Source of the DNA: Berberis thunbergii
Lineage: Eukaryota > Streptophyta > Magnoliopsida > Ranunculales > Berberidaceae
Assembly: GCA_003290165.1 (NCBI GenBank)
Contig: QNQO01000546.1
Location: 310,001-374,000, forward strand
DNA: 64,000 bases
Reading direction: 5' to 3'
A model generated the notes under the pieces. The model ran no database searches. It was not told the DNA's origin and saw only the letters and a list, made by a program, of their open reading frames with translations. The position numbers were made by a program, and so were the translations under genes. Shown here piece after piece: positions 1 through 11,939 of the stretch; the stretch's first letter is position 1, and every line of letters starts with the position of its first letter.

Positions 1-784
1 ACCGGGTGAATCCGTGTGGTGGCGAGTAACTCCAAGCGATGAGCCACTAACCCCACTTTAGCTAAGACTTTATACGGCCCATAGAATTTGGCTGATAACT
101 TCTGATTAGCGCGACAGACCATGACTTTTGACGATAAGGTCGAAGCTTCAAAAAAACTTGATCACCCACTTTCAAAAGACTCATCTCGCCTTGATTTATC
201 AGCGTGAAACTTCATACGCTGTTGCGCACGTAACAATTGTGACTTGAGGGTCTCCAATATACTATTCCGCTCTACTAGTAATTGCTCCACTGAAGATACA
301 ACAGAAGAGCCAGCGTATACCTCAGTAATGGCGGCGGATCTCTGCCATACAAAAACTTAAACGGAGGTACCCTGTCGCCGAATGCACTGAAGTGTTGTAC
401 CAATACTCAGCCCACGCTAACCATTTATACCACTGCCTGGGCTTATCAGAAGTGAAGCATCTGAGGTATGTTTCAAGGCACCAATTGAGCACCTCAGACT
501 GACCATCAGTTTGAGGGTGGTATGCCGTCTGTGCTTCAAAATAGTGCCTTGCAGACGGAACAACTCACGCAAGAACATACTGATGAAAATGCGATCTCTG
601 TCTGAAATAATAGATTGTGGAATCCCATGTAACCGGATATGTCCTTCAAAAAAATCGCAGCCACCCCCTCAGCCGTAAAAGGATGTTTCAACCCAGAAAA
701 ATGGGCGTATTTACTTAATCGATCCACCACAACTAGAATAGTATCACAAGCTCCTGAACTCGGCAATCCTTCAATAAAATCCAT
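1..784 (-). pseudogene. Integrase core and C-terminal domain of the gypsy element, frameshifted
   Basis: The core begins with MDFIEGLPSS and VVVDRLSKYAHF, the first catalytic aspartate region of plant gypsy integrases. This frame is shifted relative to the RT/RNase H frame and fails after about 55 residues. Other minus-strand frames continue the similarity to base 1, including a GPY/F-type C-terminal module (KFYGPYKVLAKVG) at about 40-110. It is cut by the window edge. Confidence 0.85.
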
Positions 785-881
785 GGTGACTTAATCCCAA
801 ATTTGATTGGGTAAAGGAATGGGATGAAACAAACACACTGGTGAAGTAGCCATCGTTTTGTTGCGTTGGCACACTTTGCAT

Positions 882-1898
882 TCACTGACCATTTTTGTGA
901 TATCGGATTCGTACCAACCAAGTAGAGCTTTTTAGCAATTCTTTAGTACATTTTTGTCTCCCCAGAATGCCCCCTATTTTAGAACCATGAAATTCCTTGA
1001 AGAGAATGGGGATGAGAGAAGATGAACGAGAGATGACTAACATGTTTTTGTAATATAGCATGTCCTGAAAAATCACATTACCAGGATGACTCAGACCTTG
1101 TAAGACTCTCTGTTTCAGTTGTTCGATATCAGTATCAGCCAATATCTCTGAACGAAGCACTGACCAATCTCGCCAAGTAGGCAAGGTCAATTGAGAACAA
1201 GATGGAGAAAGAGGAAGTCGTGATAAAGCATCCGCCGCCGCATTTGAAGACCATGATCTATACTGAATTTCGAACTGGTAACCCAACAATTTACTTACCC
1301 ATTTCTGATATTCTGAGCCAATTACTCTCTGCTCCAATAAAAACCTCAAACTCTTTTGATCAGTACGAACCACGAATTTCCTGCCTAACAAATACGCTCG
1401 CCACTTTGTAACCGCCAAAACAATGGCCATCAACTCCTCATAAATGGGTTTGAGCCTAGCTCGTTGCCCCAACACCTGACTGAAGAAAGCTACTGGCCTC
1501 TGAACTTGCATCAACACCGCACCCACCGCATAACCAGAAGCATCTATTTCGACTACGAAGTCTTTAGAAAAATCAGGCATGGCTAGCACCGGAGCTTGAG
1601 TCATAATTTGCTTCAAATTCTGAGAAGCATCCTCTGCTTCTTGTTGCCACTGAAAACCATCCTTCTTCAACTGAGCTATCAGAGGCCAGGCTACCTTACT
1701 ATAATCCCTTACAAACTTTCGATAATACCCCGTGAGACCCAAAAACCCACGTAATTCAGTAAGATTCTTTAGTCGATGCCACTCTAACATAACTTGAATC
1801 TTCGATTGATCCATGGCCACACCATTCGCCGAGATGATATGTCCCAAATAACTCAATTCATAGCACCCAAACTCACATTTCTTCTGGTTAGCATACAA
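882..1898 (-). pseudogene. RNase H domain and integrase zinc-binding region of the gypsy element
   Basis: This continues the RT frame after one stop. It has the RT thumb and connection (GFLGLTGYYRKFVRDYS), then a gypsy RNase H with EIDASGYAVGAVL and RTDQKSLRFLLEQ, and the ADALSRLP end. The H-H part of the integrase zinc domain begins near the end (LFKEFHGSKIGG). The frame is lost shortly afterwards, before the integrase core. Confidence 0.9.
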
Positions 1899-1919
1899 TT
1901 GATGTCTCTGTAATAATTC

Positions 1920-2606
1920 CTATACTATCTCCAAATGTTTTAGATGTGCTACAACTCCTTTGCTATACACCAGTATGTCGTCAAAAAATACAAGCACGAA
2001 CTTACGCAAATAAGGCCTGAAGATGGAGTTCATCAGTGCTTGAAAAGTTGTCGGCCCGTTTGTAATACCGAAGGGCATGACTAAAAATTCATAATGCCCC
2101 TCGTGTACGAAAAGCCATCTTGGCTTTATCCCCCCGTCTTGAAGTCGAATCTGGTGGTAGCCTGATTTAAGGTCCAACTTGGAAAAAATATCAGCTCCAT
2201 GAAGTTCATCTAGCAATTCGTTGATAATAGGAATTGGAAACCTATCCGGCACTGTCTGTTTATTCAAGGCACGGTAGTCGACACAGAAGCGCCACCCTCC
2301 ATCTTTTTTCTTAACCAACAGTACTGGACTAGAGAAAGGACTTACACTATGGAGTATAATTCCGGCAGTCAACTCAGTTATCAATTTCTCAATTTCATTC
2401 TTCTGAAATTGAGGGTATCGATAGGGGCGCACATTAACTGGGCTTGCTCCTTTGTTCATCACAATAGAATGTTCGTACCCTCTTTTTGGATGCAAACCTG
2501 ATGGTAATTGAAAAACGCCTTCATACCTTTTAAAAACTTCAAACAATACTTCTGGTGTCTCTGAAACATTCCCCTCTGGTACTGTCACATTTCCTAATTC
2601 CACCAA
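1920..2606 (-). pseudogene. Reverse transcriptase domain of the gypsy element
   Basis: Catalytic landmarks are in order: [17 protein letters not shown], the [11 protein letters not shown] palm motif and the FFDDILVYS active site (YxDD class, here with F). The segment ends with one in-frame TAG at 1920; the following residues continue as the RT connection and RNase H in the same frame. The enzyme would copy element RNA into cDNA in cytoplasmic particles, but the stop prevents a full polyprotein. Confidence 0.92.
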
Positions 2607-2621
2607 GTACCCCTGTCCTTC

Positions 2622-3287
2622 CTACTTGATAGTGCACAACATTGTTTTGAGTGAAACCAAACTCTTCCCTAATGAGAGACCGCCATTGAGAAAAAGGGTT
2701 TCAGACCCAACCCGAAAATGCAAGTTTTGTTCCTTCCAATTTACTGAGATTGTTCCCAAGGTCTCCAACCATTGAATCCCCAGTATGACATCTGAACTGC
2801 CCAACCCTAATGGAAGGAAATCCTCCACAATTTCTATTCCTTGCAACATTAACCGCATCACTCGACAAACCCCATTCCCTTGGACTGAATCACTAGATCC
2901 CATCGTCACCCCATAACTTCCAATAGCCGTAATTGGTAACTCTATCTGTTCCACCACCTTGCGAGAAAGGAAATTGTGCGTCGCCCCACTGTCGATCAGG
3001 ACCACTACGGGTTGATTTGCAATCTCTCCCTTGATTTTCATCGTCTTAGGAGTTGTTAGACCCACAACTAAACTCAAAGAAACCTCCACGACTTGGCTAA
3101 TTTTGGCTACCTCCAACTTTTTTTGTTCCTCCACTTCCTGAACTCCTTCTTCCTCCCTTTCCTCATCCTCTTGTGTGATAAGTACTCTGACCTCTTTCCT
3201 TTTACAACGATGACCTGGAGAGAACTTTTCATCGCATCGAAAACATAGTCCTTTCTCCCACTTCGCTTGGTATTTAGCATCAAACAA
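2622..3287 (-). pseudogene. gag zinc knuckle and aspartic protease of the gypsy element
   Basis: The segment opens with a zinc knuckle of the form CFRCDEKFSPGHRC, which binds genomic RNA in gag. An acidic linker follows, then a retropepsin-like domain with the active-site motif LIDSGATHNF near residue 97. The ILGIQWL motif near residue 170 is the usual second protease signature. A single stop at 2622 separates it from the reverse transcriptase, which continues in the same frame. Confidence 0.88.
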
Positions 3288-3482
3288 CCTTCTAGTTTCA
3301 CCTCTCTAGAACGAAACTTTGTCGACATCTCTGGAACTCCCTACTTGGCGGTGGTTGTAGAAATCTTTGGTGAGAGATTTGTCTAAGTCTCTAGAGGGTG
3401 TGTTTAAAAGATGCCCTAATGGGCTCTGTTCATTTGTTTTATGTCCACCCAGGCCGAACTTGAAGTATTTTTGAAACTCGAT

Positions 3483-4195
3483 CTAGGTAAACCAGTTAAA
3501 GCCTACTTCTCCTATACTCTTTGGGCTAGCTCCATCGCCCTGGCCCAGTTGACCCGGCTCCAACATTCTCACCTCCGCCCGAACAGAAGGCTTCAAGCCA
3601 TTAATGAATTTGCTCAAGTAAACTTCCTCCGCCATTGTTTCTAGAGGAGCTGCCAATGTCACAAACTTCCTGCGATACTTCGCTACTAAACCCTCTTGCC
3701 GAAGACCAAGAAATTGCTCACACAAGGATCCTTCTTGGTTTGCTCGAAAGTGCTTGAGCAATAACCCTTTCAGTTCTTCCCAAAACAGAATTGGTCTTCT
3801 TTTACTCTCCCATTGATACCATAGCAGTGCATATGCTTCAAAAGAGATTATTGTTGCTTCAATTTTTTCTTCATTGTTGTATCCTTGGACAGAAAAAAAT
3901 TACTCGGCCTTCAAGATCCAGTCGTCTGGGTTCGACCCCTCACAGATGGGCATTTCCAATCTTCTATGTTTTCTGTCAAATTGATAACCCTGTGAAGAAG
4001 ATCCACCCCCACTGTACCATTCAAACTCTGTGCCTCAACATTAGATGGAGGTATGTGTTCTCTCTCTGCAGTAGAAGCAGTTTTTAGGGCTTCTTGATGC
4101 ATCTTCATCATTTGATCCACCCTTTCCATCATTTCTTGAAAACCCTCTCTCAATGATTCCACTTTCTCTTGAACATTTACCACAACTTCTTCCAT
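3483..4195 (-). pseudogene. gag remnant of the gypsy element
   Basis: Two open segments in different frames cover the gag N-terminus (4195-3911, coiled-coil-like, rich in E, K and M) and a retrotransposon gag core (3761-3483). The core has the pattern LxxFINGLKPSVRAEV typical of plant gypsy gag. The second segment is in the same frame as the protease segment further on. The frame break and the stop at 3483 make this a pseudogene. Confidence 0.8.
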
Positions 4196-4264
4196 GGCTT
4201 CAATTCATGCATTAGCACCTGACGTCCCAGCACCTTTTCCAGCCATTATTCCTCAGAATCGGAT

Positions 4265-4730
4265 TGTTATGATCTGCAGATTATAGCATCACTAATCAAG
4301 AATACTTACATTAAGATGCATGAAGATACCTTGCAGATTCAAGAGTGATAGCCAGAACAGGGAAGATCAAAACAACAAGATCAAGAGTAATCCACACTGG
4401 AGAATGATATTTGAAAAATGAAGTATGTTATATTGAATTCAAGGCTATTCGAGATGCCTTAATCTCCTAAGAGCAATTGCTCAACGTACAACTGAATTAC
4501 AGAATGAATGCCCTTGTCTCTCCTACTGTCCTCTTATTTATAGAAGTATCTAACATAGCAACTAACAACACTAACAACAATGCTAACAGAGCAACTAACA
4601 ACAACTCTAACAGAGCAACTACAACACTTTCCTAATGACAGCTTGAATTTACTTATGCTTCCTTCTTGTATACGTAAATCTGATAGGAGGTTTATAGAAA
4701 ACTTGTAGAGTTGTTGATTCTTGTGACTCA
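4265..4730 (-). repeat. 5' LTR of the gypsy element
   Basis: On the minus strand the segment starts TGAGTCACAAG and ends TAACA next to the gag leader, fitting the TG...CA rule. A TATA box (CTATAAATA) lies on the minus strand at about 4535-4543, so transcription would run toward gag. The distal border at 4730 is inferred because the second LTR is outside the window. The sequence just after the LTR does not match the common plant Met-tRNA primer site, so the primer-binding site is degenerate or uses another tRNA. Confidence 0.6.
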
Positions 4731-5019
4731 CTTATGAATTAATTGTAGGTTTTGGATGTTGTGGTTACTTTTTTTTTTCTTATTTTTAAAAGGTTCAATT
4801 TACTAATGGGGAACCTACTTGATAGAAATTCCAAATACAACCTTGCCTAATAATAAATGATTTTAATATAGAATTTCAACTTTAAAGGGAAAATTCTATA
4901 GTTTAACTTCTTATTTAGGACCCACTTAGTTTTCATTTAGACTCAAGGGCACCATATACATATGACTAATTGAATACTACATCATTTAAGCTCATTTTGT
5001 TTCATGAAAATTACGAATT
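4731..5019. other. AT-rich spacer, nothing recognised
   Basis: The sequence between the gypsy LTR and the next repeat is AT-rich with stops in all frames. I see no exon-like segment. Confidence 0.5.
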
Positions 5020-5245
5020 CACGTAAGAAATGTGTTAAAGTTTTTCATCCTCTTTCTCTACCATAATCACAAAGCGAGTGTTACATGCCAGCAAGTACCC
5101 ATTGTCCAAGACCGCCCGAAGGGGTGGTCCTTAAAAACCCACAAAGACCGTTTATCAAGATATTTAATGCGTGGACCTAAATGCATATATCGAGGAATGA
5201 TGTTGAAAACAGTATGAAACTTTAACACGTCTGTAGTGTTAATCT
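5020..5245. repeat. Short element with inverted ends
   Basis: A GTGTTAAAGTTTTTC block near 5033 recurs inverted as AAACTTTAACACGTC near 5216, enclosing about 180 bp. No long terminal repeats or target duplication could be confirmed. A small MITE or a diverged gene fragment are both possible. Confidence 0.35.
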
Positions 5246-5354
5246 GCAATTTTCCTAAAAAAATTCAGCTCAAACAAATTATTTTATTTTATTTTGAAAA
5301 ATTTAGTAGTGTCCTTAATTTTAAACAATATGGTTGGGCACTCAAAATTCTTTT

Positions 5355-5474
5355 GTCCGTAAACTGCTTATAAGAGATGTGTTGTGATGTCCCTTTGCTA
5401 TATAGTTGGCATACGGGTTTATAAGAGAGATGTGTGATGTCCGTAAACTGCTTATAAGAGATGTGTTGTGATGT
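5355..5474 (+). repeat. 36-bp direct repeat, two copies
   Basis: A block beginning GTCCGTAAACTGCTTATAAG occurs at 5355-5390 and again at 5439-5474 without mismatch, 84 bp apart. A partial related block (ATAAGAGAGATGTGTGATGT) lies between them. Confidence 0.75.
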
Positions 5475-6362
5475 TCAAAGGTCCCATTGTTAGGTTGGCT
5501 GCCCCAATACTATACTTGGAGTACAAATGTTAATTCTAATACTTGAATATGCATTGAATTTCTTCATCACAGAACTCACACTCATGTTCGATGCCAATAC
5601 CATGACAAGAACTGACACATTGAGTTTCCTAGTAGCATCTTAACAGTTAACTTTAGGTCTTATATATACATATACAATAATCAATTACGAAGTATTAGAA
5701 AGGTAAAGGCACTAAAGAGAGAAAAAGAAAGAGGGCCTGTACATGTAGATGTATAGGGTAAGAGATCAAGCGGGTTTGAGTTAACTAGGGAATCCCTCTT
5801 ATTAATGTCATTTATACTGGTTTTATTAATAATCAGAAACTCCATTAATACCATTACGACATGATGAGCTATCTGGTTATGTGGTAAACACATTCTATAA
5901 AAGTCGTTGACCCCCAAAACAAAAACAAAATATGTAGCACAATTTTTAGGCAATGAAGAGCCTAGTCTTTGACTTAGTTCTGTATGGTCACTAGTTACCT
6001 TGTGTATTCTTCCGTATGTTCCCTTCTTTGGGTCATATTAAACATTTGCATGTTTTGCTGCTCTGGAATTATTATTTGCAACTTGATATTGGTTCATGAA
6101 TCGACTTTGTGGTTATTGTGTTTTTCAAACTGTAACTTCTGCATTACCTTAGCAACAATACATATTAGGGTATATGATTGTTATTCGTAAGTGTAAGTTT
6201 ATATTTCATTTTAACAACACTATGGATTGTTTATTATTTATTTTTATAAGATTATTTTCTTGATAATGCACTGGCATATGGATAAATTAGCGTGAAAATA
6301 ATGGATAAATAGTAAATACGAATTCGGTGTTAATGAATTTTTGTTTGTTATTCTTGTATCAG
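5475..6362. other. Intergenic or intronic AT-rich sequence
   Basis: No coding exon was recognised on either strand. The last part, up to the splice acceptor at 6361-6362, reads as intron of the RWD/RING gene that follows. Upstream exons expected to encode the RWD N-terminus were not found here or before the gypsy element. Confidence 0.5.
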
Positions 6363-6500
6363 TATCCTGACGAATCACCACATATTAGCATAATAGAGTC
6401 GAAGGGGCTTACTGAAATACGACAATTAAGTTTGGTAACTGACATAAAAGAGACGGTCAATGAGTTATCCTCATGTCTAATGCTTGTAGCACTCTGTGAG
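6363..6500 (+). pseudogene. RWD-domain exon of an RNF25-like E3 ubiquitin ligase gene
   Basis: A clean 46-codon exon lies between an acceptor (TGTATCAG) and a donor (GAG/GTAATT). It encodes YPDESPHISIIESKGL and ends in NELSSCLMLVALCE. This matches the C-terminal half of the RWD domain of plant RNF25-like RING E3 ligases (family recognised from memory). RWD domains recruit the ubiquitin-conjugating enzyme or other partners. The first half of the RWD domain and the RING exons were not found, so the exon belongs to a broken gene, whose last exon appears at 9935. Confidence 0.65.
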
Positions 6501-7895
6501 GTAATTTAAGATTCAATTTAATATCTGTTGCACTAGATATACGTTTGTGTTTTGGATATACGTACTTGATTTTCTCATAAACTGACTTCATGCATGAATT
6601 CTTTACATTCAATGCCCTTTTGATCTACTATGAAGTCGTGCTGAATTAAAATGGCATAAGATGACAGCTTCTGGGGACAAAAAATTGCGACATTCTCAAG
6701 TTTCTTGAACTTTACTTGTTTTCTTGCTAAGCAGCCTTATGTTTTCTACTGTAATTGTCTTTTTTCTTAATAATTATCTTGTTTTCACTTCTTTCCCCTT
6801 GTAACCCTTTCTAACCCTCCCTTCGTTTAAAGTACCCACCCTGAATGCGGTCGCCTGTAACTATTTTTTTGTTTCACCAATTAAACAAATTTTGATATAT
6901 AGGAACCAAATAAGCATATAGAATACTCACAAGTCATCTCTAACAAGTAACAATTATGGATGGTGACACTTGTTTCTTAATGCACACATCTTACAGGTTT
7001 TCAAAATACCTCTTGTATGTACATTTGACAAATTCACCACTACTATTCCCATTCAATGAACAAGACCAGCAAGTGGTGGATGGGAGTTTTCGACACAAAT
7101 GGGCATAGATAATGTCAATCTTCTCTTTTTAGAAGAAAAAGTCATCGCCAATCTCGACTGAGGTTAAGATAGTTTGGACTGAAGGAGTTGTAGGAAACTC
7201 CTGCAGTCCCTTTGCTTTCCATCTGCCAGCCATCCATTTTGAGAATCAGACACGGCTTACCTTCGGAAACAGTAGTTTATTCTTTGATCTTAGTTTGCTC
7301 ATCCATCTTTTAAGGTTGTTAGCAACAAGTTTTGTTGTTCTCATATGCCCTTGGCTTTATGAAGTTCCAAGGATTTTCATTGTATCACTACTGCAAGGAA
7401 GGGAGAGAAGAAAGAGAAGAAACCAAGGAACTTGTCTGACCTGTCCTGGGATGGCCATGGGTTGTTTCCTTTTTCTCTTACTGTTTTGATTTTGCTTCTA
7501 TGTTTCCACTTCGTCTGGAGAAGGGCTTTAGGGTGCAAGTTTTGGATTCTCGGAAAAGTGCTCCAGAGTGGCAACTCTGGATTGGGCTTATACCTCCTTA
7601 AACTTATAAAAAACATGAACAAGTGGGATGAATTGCCTACGCCCTAAACTTTATTAAATCTCAAACAAAAGAGGATAATAAATCAAGATTAAATGAAGAT
7701 TGAGCGATGCAGTGGTTGAAGGCTGAGTGAAAACTGTTTGATTCGGTAGTGCAGAGACTGTGATTATGAAGTAGTCAATCAAATCTGGGGGAGATAGGTG
7801 AGTTTTTTCCTCGTGCTCGAACTGACAAAGTGTTTGGTCAGGTGTTTTTTTTTTTTCAAGCAAGGTCAGTGGGTTTAGTTGAACATGGCTCTTGT
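6501..7895. other. Intron-like region of the RNF25-like gene
   Basis: The stretch follows the donor at 6501 and holds no RING exon that I can recognise (no C3H2C3-like Cys/His spacing in any plus frame). It is AT-rich and has no clear transposon ends before the LTR remnant near 7900. Confidence 0.45.
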
Positions 7896-9559
7896 TGGCA
7901 GGATGGAATTGAATGATAAAGATAAAATAAACTTAATTTGTTCTAATAATGCTAGAATTATTAATATGCCTAAAATACTATTATTTTTAATATTAATACT
8001 ATCCTAATTATATCAACGTCCCCGGGTTGAAGAAGTTCGTCATCGAGCTTGAAACTGAAGACGTCTGTTAAATACACGCAACCGGTCACTGAATATAAGG
8101 CAAAGTGCACATAAAGTAGTCTAACCCGAAACTTGCCACGACACACTGGCTGAAACCCGATGAACCAAATCAAAAAAAAAAAAAATCAAGGTGAATTAAA
8201 GAATTGGAAGCTGCAAGAAACCTCAGAAGATGACTGTGCATAAGCTCATGCCACTAAAATGTTCCAAAACAGATCAACATAATCTTCGTCACTCACTGTT
8301 TCTACCTCTGTAGAAACATCCTATGTTTGGTCAAATATGAGAAAGAAGTCACGCGTCAAATGGCTCACAAGTCGGAAATCGTGCGCGTGTGACGACGTCA
8401 TTTTCATAAAAAAGTTGGATGGAGTTTGAGAAACAGTAGGGTCAACATGTTCTTCGCATGTCCGGGCAAGGTTGTTTGGATCCAATAGTGCCTTGCGTAG
8501 TTTTCGGTACATTGCGGCAATTTCAAATCGTCTTAGACGAGTATGTCACAACCTGCATCATAATGGAATGGGTAGTAGGGTGTACACACTAGTAGCTGCA
8601 CTCATATTTTATTTTTGCTCACAAGTAGGGTGCTCTCATAATTCTTGGGGTGTAAATAGCTAAGGGAGACCAGGGCCTTACTTATAAAAGCAGGCCAAGG
8701 ATCGGAGTAAAATATTGTAGAGGGACTAACTAATAAAATCATATCTTCTTCTCCAACTAGATTTTTAACAACAAATCTGAAAAACGGAGGGGGTTAGGTT
8801 TCGGGATGGCATGATTGGCCGAAGAGGTTCCAGGCTGGAGGTTGGGTGGGACGATACTCTGAAGAGGGGCAGGGGTTGTTGGATGGTAGCGGCGACGGTG
8901 GAAAGGACAGGCGAGGGGGGATAAGAGGCTATCGCATGACTGCGGGGGGGGGCTACTTGCGACAGTGTGGGGTGGTTTTGTTTGCAATGGGGATGCGGAT
9001 GGACGGGTTGAGCTGCGATGAACGACAATTGTGATGGCTCTTGCGGCGGGACGGGTTACAACAACAAGGCAAGGCGGTCAGAGGACAACTGATCTATGAC
9101 TACAACCATGGTGGGCTTGCGATTGGCGGCGGCTGTGGTGGCTTCAATTGTTGTTGAGTTTGTTCGTTTTTGTTATTCTTCAAACCTTCAATGATTTTAG
9201 GATATTTAATGTTTTTATTCCTTCGAACTTTTTTTTCCAAATCAAACTAACAAGAACCGTTTGGCTCTTATACCAATTGATAAAATTTAAAAGAATGATA
9301 ATTAAAATAAACTGAACAAGAATTGAAACGAAATAATTCTAAATAACAATGATAAAATAAAAGAAATAACTAACAAGAAAAATAACTTTTATTTCATCAA
9401 AAATCAAATTATAATGATCATCCTATGCTCGTATTTATAACTAATCTAACTTCTAAAACAAATCCTAAACCTAATAGAAAACATTGTCCTAATAATACAA
9501 GAATTTTTAATGTCTAAAATACTATCGTTGCTAATATTACTACTATCTTAATTACATCA
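7896..9559 (-). mobile_element. Non-autonomous LTR retrotransposon, family copy 1
   Basis: Two related LTRs flank about 1.26 kb of non-pol sequence. The right LTR (9278-9559) is followed on the minus strand by a primer-binding site TGGTATAAGAGCC (Met-tRNA type) at 9262-9276. The left LTR (about 7896-8015) is internally deleted but ends with the same TAATATCA-like terminus. Before it sits a purine-rich tract (CCCGGGGACG on the minus strand). The interior has a P/H-rich gag-like open segment (8987-8757, minus) and no RT or integrase. The same interior recurs at 40.1-41.4 kb and 58.7-60.9 kb. Confidence 0.78.
9278..9559 (-). repeat. 5' LTR of family copy 1
   Basis: On the minus strand it starts TGATGTAATTAAG and ends TTTTATCA, directly before the primer-binding site. 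It shares the CTAAAATACTAT and TAATATTA blocks with the truncated left LTR. Confidence 0.75.
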
Positions 9560-10604
9560 CATAGAGAAGAAGAGGTGATCATGGTTTAAAGAAATAGGTA
9601 TTTCCAAGTGATGATAGTGTCCACACATCAAGTATGTAGTTTCGTTAACTTAGGCACACAAGTACTCATGAGATATAAACTGAGTGTATAACTTACCCTG
9701 TTGACTGAGCAACCCTTGTTGAAGTTGCTACCACGAGTTCAGGACTATAGCTTGATTGTCTTTTCCAAGTACTTTTAGTGACTTTATTTAGTGGATATCA
9801 CAATTGTAATTTCGTAAAGAAGCCATGCTTGTGGTTCCATCACCTTCCTTCTTTGTATGGTATATTATTTTTATAATTATTTTGACAAAAAAATAACCTA
9901 AAATCCATTGCAACTTCTGTTTGTTTGATTTCAGAGTCCCAACGAAACTGAAGCAGATGATGACACGGAACTGCTGCAGTCGGCAGCTGAGAAGCCTAGA
10001 AGGCTAAACTTTGAAGCTTTTCTAAAGTTGCAGGAAGATCATAAAGGCCTCATTCAACCCAAAAGAAATAAAGTACTACACCCTGGCTACCAGAACCTGT
10101 CACTCCACCAACTGTAACTACCAAAGATAGTGCTGACCAACAACAAACACAGCCAACCCCTATACCCACCCTGGAAACGGGTACAAGCAGATCTCACAAT
10201 AGAGCTAATACAAGTAGCCGCCAAGGATGCACGGACTCGGACACGGACACGGACTCGCACACGGACACGACACGGCGACTCGGCAATTTTCAAAAAAATA
10301 GGACTCGGCGACACGGTCAAACTTAATTTTTTAATATATATTTTTTGTAACTCATCAAATTCAAACATATCAATAATACATTCAAATTCATTCATTCAAA
10401 TTTACAAATGCATCATAAAGTCAAGCTCAACTGCTCAAATAGTCAAGTCATACTCATAAAGCATAATTTCATTAACTTGATACTATAAATTGATACTGTA
10501 AATCTCATAAAGTAGTCAAGTAGTCAAGTCATACTCATATAATTTCATTAACTTGATACTGTAAATTGATAATTTTAAAAACTCACCAGTCACCAGCAAG
10601 GCGG

Positions 10605-11218
10605 CTAGATCTCTTCTTCATTAACTAGCTCATCCACTGTCACATTTTCTGCATCCAACAGTCCAGCCTCTAGCTCAGGTTCATCAAGCGAAAGACTGGC
10701 AATCTCAAGCACTCCAATAGCATCCAAATCAAACGAATCAATAGTATCTCCTGTGACATCCCACATCCTTGTCTCACCTTCTTGGTACTCTTGTTTTCTT
10801 CTTGACAAAAGACGAAGGTTGGAATGCACATACACTAAATCTTCAGCTCGTTTTGGAGTCAATTTTTTCCTTTTTAATGAGTGGATGTTGTTATATGTGC
10901 TCCAATTCCTCACAACATGAGGAAGAACAAGGTTGGCCAAGTAACTTCAAAGCAATATTCAAGAGATTAGGTGCACTGGTACCATGAGCAACCCACCACA
11001 CATCAGGATCTAGGTATGCTCTATTCAGTATAGCATCACTTTCTGCAACCTGCCCAGCAGCAGTTGAAAACTTTACATACTCTGTAACAACCACTCTTCT
11101 GTCTTCAATTAGAGGAAAGTATCTCTTGAAACATTTATTTCTCTCATTTGTAATCTCAGGATCTTTGTGTGGCGCAATACGATTAGGATCTTCTTGCAAC
11201 CATTCGGTGCTATAATAC
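10605..11218 (-). pseudogene. hAT transposase, C-terminal dimerisation part
   Basis: The exon follows an acceptor ATATAG and completes the motif NPRYYSTEWL across the intron. It carries the hAT dimerisation signature: DVWWVAHGTSAPNLLNIALK, then CSSSCCE and RNWSTYNNIHS. The last two pieces lie in different frames, so an indel sits near 10905-10920. The C-terminus is acidic (DELVNEEEI). With the other frameshift, this copy should not make active transposase. Confidence 0.9.
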
Positions 11219-11298
11219 CTATATTATATATTAATATTAGCAATGTCCCATATAAAAAATAAGTAGAATAAAAAATTAAAAACAATGGAATTATTTAC

Positions 11299-11939
11299 CT
11301 TGGATTCAAGGAATGTGCTAAACAATGCAGTGGTGTGTTGTTTTTCTCCCATCGATCTACCAATATCTGATGCACCACTGAAAAAAACTCTGACTCCTCA
11401 CTAGTATTTTCCTTTCCTTCATGACGATAAATAACTTGTTTCACTTTCTCAATCATAACATCCCACATCTCATACACCAAGTGAAGACAACACTTATCTG
11501 TATCAGCCCTCCGCAACATTGAATAAATAGGCTCTGTGAAACGAAGCACATAATCCACTTTGTCCCACCACAAGTCATCCAATAGTATTCCTTTCACAAT
11601 CCGTGCTTTTTCAACATCATCTTCCTTATAGGAATCCCACTTATCTCCAATCACCATACTTTGGATGCTACTTTTAATGTCTTTTAACCTCTTCAGCATA
11701 ATTATGCTTGAAGCAAAGCGTGTCTCAGCTATGGAAAGCAACTTCAATCTCGAATGCTCATTAAACATGTGCAACCTCATGGAATGGTTCATGACAAAGT
11801 TCTTGATCATCACCCCATCCCCAACAACATCAATAATCCAACTACACAAACTGTAGGCTTTTTCATTTGCAGGCGTGTTCTTTGGAGCGCATATATTCTT
11901 CAAGGCAAGGTGAGAGTGTGAACTACACAAGGTGTCCAA
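11299..11939 (-). pseudogene. hAT transposase, central part
   Basis: This continues the transposase after the frameshift near 11905 (LALKNICAPKN). It includes LSIAETRFASSIIMLKRL and WDKVDYVLRFTEPIYSMLR, standard for plant hAT transposases with DUF659. It closes at a splice donor (AAG/GTAAAT) at 11298, after HCLAHSLNP. The 80-bp intron joins in phase to the exon at 11218. Confidence 0.9.

Larger units (their letters stand above)
1..4730 (-). mobile_element. Decayed Ty3/gypsy LTR retrotransposon, left end outside the window
   Basis: Reading the minus strand from 4730 down gives a 5' LTR, gag with a zinc knuckle, aspartic protease, reverse transcriptase, RNase H and integrase. The order protease-RT-RNase H-integrase defines Ty3/gypsy. 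The C-terminal integrase part near 1-130 holds a GPY-type module (KFYGPYKVL), as in chromoviruses. Protease, RT and RNase H share one reading frame interrupted only by two stop codons, at 2622 and 1920; gag and integrase need frame changes. The element is therefore inactive but not very old. The 3' LTR lies beyond base 1, so target duplications cannot be checked. Confidence 0.93.

Noticed and set aside
6950..7005. Possible RING-side exon of the RNF25-like gene (ATGGATGGTGACACTTG before an AG/GT)
   Set aside because: The resemblance to the expected HPDGD motif is very short, and the Cys spacing required for a RING is missing.
10130..10459. 109-codon plus-strand frame with RTRTRTRT repeat
   Set aside because: It is the hAT subterminal ACACGGAC array translated through the insertion border.
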